Below, piece by piece: positions 62,041 to 64,000 of a DNA stretch of 64,000 nt. The DNA is taken from positions 62,001 through 126,000 of the forward strand of contig JBEKMO010000015.1 of NCBI GenBank assembly GCA_050008465.1. Direction: 5' to 3'. How positions within the stretch are numbered: the first letter of the stretch is position 1; each line of letters begins with the position of its first letter. The stretch comes from Fen-330 sp050008465. Its GTDB lineage: Bacteria > Acidobacteriota > Terriglobia > Bryobacterales > Bryobacteraceae. The notes under the pieces were generated by a model. The model ran no database searches and was not told the DNA's origin. It worked only from the letters and a program-made list of their open reading frames with translations. The position numbers and the translations under genes are program-made.

Positions 62041-62167
62041 GGCTGCTGAAAAAGTCCTTCCGGACGCTCGAAGAGGAGAAGCTGAAGCATGTCCCACACG
62101 GCAATTCAACGAGTTGAGAACTCACGTGGGGCATGCTTTAGCTTGCCCACGGACTTTTTCAGCAGCC
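62041..62167. mobile_element. 127-base MITE-like inverted-repeat element
   Basis: Perfect 17-base terminal inverted repeats, GGCTGCTGAAAAAGTCC (62041-62057) and GGACTTTTTCAGCAGCC (62151-62167), bound the element. A second, inner pair, AAGCTGAAGCATGTCCCAC (62079-62097) and GTGGGGCATGCTTTAGCTT (62126-62144), matches in reverse complement except for two wobble-compatible changes. It is too short for a transposase. No clear target-site duplication flanks it. It could be a non-autonomous transposable element or a very stable RNA hairpin. Confidence 0.65.
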
Positions 62168-62255
62168 CGTTAAGCCCGCTCGTCGGAGCTTACTGCGAAA
62201 GTCAGGCTAGGCAGTCCCTCGGTTGCGGGCGGCACCCACTCCGGGCGTGCAGGGG

Positions 62256-63053
62256 CTACTTCAGCGGCTTGAGGATTTCGATGCCCGGGGGCAGGACGAA
62301 CAGGTTCTGGGACAGGCCCTTGTTGATCTCGACGGTTTCCGAGTACATCTCGAAGATCTTCTCATCGTTGCGGAGGCGCTGGATGTCGAGGGGCCATTGC
62401 ACACCCCCACCCACATCGCGGTACTTGGAGAAGAGGGTGACCTCTTCGAGCCGATCGCGGGTTTTCGGATCGCGGCGCACATAGAGTTGGCGGGTCGGGA
62501 GCTTCGTGAAGCGGTCGAGATACACGGTAACGGTGCGGTTATCCGCGTCGCTGATATCCACGATCTCGACGGGACGGTTGTCGACCATGTCCGTGCCGCG
62601 GTAGTCGAAGACCAGCCCCGGTTCTCCGAGCCGCTGCCGCAGGATGTAGAAGACGTTGTGGAGGGTGGAGTCCTGGTAGCGGTCCGCGGTTTCCGGAGAC
62701 ACCGGCCGCGCGCCGCGGAAAGTGATCTGATAGCCCTTCCCGTCGGCAAACAGGACGGCGCCGCTGCGTTCGTTCTTGCCAAAAGACTGGCGCTCCCGCA
62801 CCCAAACCGTACCCGGCACGGGCGGCTCGGGGCGCTGGACATAGCGGGTGTATATGATCGCGCGAGAGAGGCCCGATAACCGTTCGCGGTAGAAGGAGTA
62901 GGCGCGGCCCGATTCTGTACGGTCCTGCACGGCCAGGAAACGGTCGCCGCCGAGCGCCGCGAGCGTCTCGTCGATAGCGCGTTTGCCGCGTTCCTGCGGG
63001 GTTTGCGCCAGCGTGGTGACCAGGGATAGAGCAAGGAGCAGAGTGACTCTCAC
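62256..63053 (-). CDS. Exported LolA/outer-membrane-lipoprotein-sorting-like protein
   Basis: 265 residues with a signal peptide (MRVTLLLALSLVTTLA). The body resembles LolA-fold proteins: AIDETLAALGGDRFLAVQDR, GKGYQITFRGARPVS, then VFDYRGTDMVDNRPVEIVDI and VTVYLDRFTKLPTRQLYVRR, i.e. half-barrel strands followed by QWPLDIQRLRNDEKIFEM. Such proteins often accompany M16 peptidases in acidobacteria, as here: the peptidase gene ends 15 bases upstream. A periplasmic carrier role for lipoproteins or hydrophobic molecules is inferred from fold resemblance only. Confidence 0.78.
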   Translation of the reverse strand: MRVTLLLALSLVTTLAQTPQERGKRAIDETLAALGGDRFLAVQDRTESGRAYSFYRERLSGLSRAIIYTRYVQRPEPPVPGTVWVRERQSFGKNERSGAVLFADGKGYQITFRGARPVSPETADRYQDSTLHNVFYILRQRLGEPGLVFDYRGTDMVDNRPVEIVDISDADNRTVTVYLDRFTKLPTRQLYVRRDPKTRDRLEEVTLFSKYRDVGGGVQWPLDIQRLRNDEKIFEMYSETVEINKGLSQNLFVLPPGIEILKPLK

Positions 63054-63068
63054 GCCTGTAGGATATCG

Positions 63069-64000
63069 CTATTTGGCAGCCGGCTCGGGAATGGTGAGAT
63101 CAATCGGGCGGATGGGCAGGCCGAGGGCGGAGAGCGGCTTTCCGAACTCCGCAGGATTGCCCACGGCGACAATCGTCGAATCCTGCGGCCGGAGGTACTG
63201 GCGTGCGACCCGCAGGACATCGGCCTTGGTCACCGCTTCGATGGCTTTCTGGTACTGGAAGATGAAGTCCGCCGGGTAGCCATAGTATTCGTAGCGCAGC
63301 AGGCGGCGCAACGTCTTGGCCGGCGTGTCGAAATGGAAGACGAAACTGTTGAGCACGGTCTGCTTGGCGGTTTCCAATTCCTTGTCGGTGACCTCGACGG
63401 AACGGATGCGGTCCAGTTCCTGGCGCACCACCTGGAGGGTCTCGGTGGTGGAAGAGGACTTGGTGCTGCCGGAAACCTGGAACAGGCCGGGGTGGTCGTA
63501 GCCGGCGCCCCACTCGGCGTCGATGCCATAGGCGTAGCCCAACTGCGTACGGACGCGCTGGAACAGGCGGCTCGAGAACCCGCCTCCAAGGATGCCGGCC
63601 ATGATCTCCAGCGCGGGATCGTCTTTGTCGCGCAACAGCCCGCCCAGGTGACCGATCGCGAAGACGGTTTGCGTCACGTCGTCCTTGGCGGCCAGGAAGA
63701 TGCCGGGCTGAGGCTTGTTCCGCACCGGCGGAAAGGCGGGCGCCGGCGGCTGGCGATCGCTCCAACCGCCGAACAGCGCCTCCAGTTTCGCTTTCATCTC
63801 CGGCACGGCGAAGTCGCCGTAGACCGCGAGCAGGGTGTTGGCAGGGAAAAAGTACCGGCGATGGAACGCGACCAGGTCGTCGCGGCGGATGCGGGCCAGG
63901 GTATCGTATTCGATGTGCCAGCCGTAAGGGGTGTCCTTGCCGTAGACGGTTTCGGCGAACTCGCGGGCCCCAATGGCCTCGGCATCGTCGTTGCGCCGCG
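63069..64000 (-). CDS. M16 family zinc peptidase, C-terminal part (5' end outside window)
   Basis: About 310 residues are visible, open to the window edge. The sequence YGKDTPYGWHIEYDTLARIR, then RRYFFPANTLLAVYGDFAVP, and later ILGGGFSSRLFQRVRTQLGY AYG are typical of the C-terminal (R/Y-bearing) half of M16 peptidases; the HxxEH zinc site would lie in the missing part, if present at all. FAIGHLGGLLRDKDDPALEI fits the second half-barrel. Such exported zinc peptidases are common in acidobacteria. It precedes the LolA-like gene by 15 bases and probably forms an operon with it. Confidence 0.88.
   Translation of the reverse strand, partial: RRNDDAEAIGAREFAETVYGKDTPYGWHIEYDTLARIRRDDLVAFHRRYFFPANTLLAVYGDFAVPEMKAKLEALFGGWSDRQPPAPAFPPVRNKPQPGIFLAAKDDVTQTVFAIGHLGGLLRDKDDPALEIMAGILGGGFSSRLFQRVRTQLGYAYGIDAEWGAGYDHPGLFQVSGSTKSSSTTETLQVVRQELDRIRSVEVTDKELETAKQTVLNSFVFHFDTPAKTLRRLLRYEYYGYPADFIFQYQKAIEAVTKADVLRVARQYLRPQDSTIVAVGNPAEFGKPLSALGLPIRPIDLTIPEPAAK

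Overview
The window is a GC-rich chromosomal segment that looks like an acidobacterium, most probably of the Solibacter/Bryobacter group. This is inferred from family content rather than from a marker gene. The signs are two Oar-like TonB-dependent receptors with carboxypeptidase-regulatory N-termini plus a receptor remnant, a TPR + ASPIC/UnbV FG-GAP pair, a pair of acidobacterial VWFA-type proteins, remnants of duplicated orphan MacB-type permeases, and large PD40/TPR fusion proteins. Translational coupling (ATGA, GTGA, TGATG overlaps) and GTG/TTG starts are common.

Layout. 1-7.2 kb (minus strand): two tandem paralogous exported proteins fusing a CxxCH haem site, PD40 propeller and TPRs (the first cut by the window edge), a truncated tRNA-like 5' half, an exported protein and a membrane-anchored putative winged-helix regulator. 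7.4-13.7 kb: an Oar-like receptor with a strong terminator, facing a TPR/FG-GAP operon. 13.8-22.3 kb: a small membrane protein, a decayed permease, a GH97 glycosidase, two coupled VWFA proteins, a GT-C-like membrane protein, a patch of gene fragments and a DinB protein. 22.3-31.9 kb: housekeeping genes (homocysteine methyltransferase/MTHFR, TsaC, 6S RNA, YmdB, a GGDEF protein, a sugar-acid dehydratase, a TolB-like propeller, TruA, PyrE), with a REP-flanked RAYT pseudogene in the middle.

31.9-41.3 kb: a long non-coding stretch with a permease fragment, then a phosphorelay cluster (DUF4118-PAS-PAS kinase, Rcp1-type receiver, nine-hundred-residue hybrid kinase), an 88-bp four-hairpin palindromic element, a membrane protein and a TolC-like protein. 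41.4-43.1 kb is an accessory patch with different base composition: a SIR2-like protein plus remnants of an OLD-type nuclease and a serine recombinase. 43.2-53 kb: a ten-haem OmcA/MtrC-like cytochrome, an exported molybdenum hydroxylase operon (2Fe-2S, Mo, FAD subunits) and several small or DUF genes, a GDP-mannose dehydratase-like protein and a DUF1848 protein.

53-64 kb: SMC, a DUF5343 protein, a second Oar-like receptor, a non-coding stretch with the last codons of a third receptor and a 127-bp MITE-like inverted repeat, then a LolA-like exported protein and an M16 peptidase cut by the window end.

Themes are periplasmic/outer-membrane macromolecule handling, redox chemistry outside the cytoplasm, two-component signalling, and repeated small palindromic elements in the gaps. 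Coding calls come from reading translations and motifs. No database search was possible.
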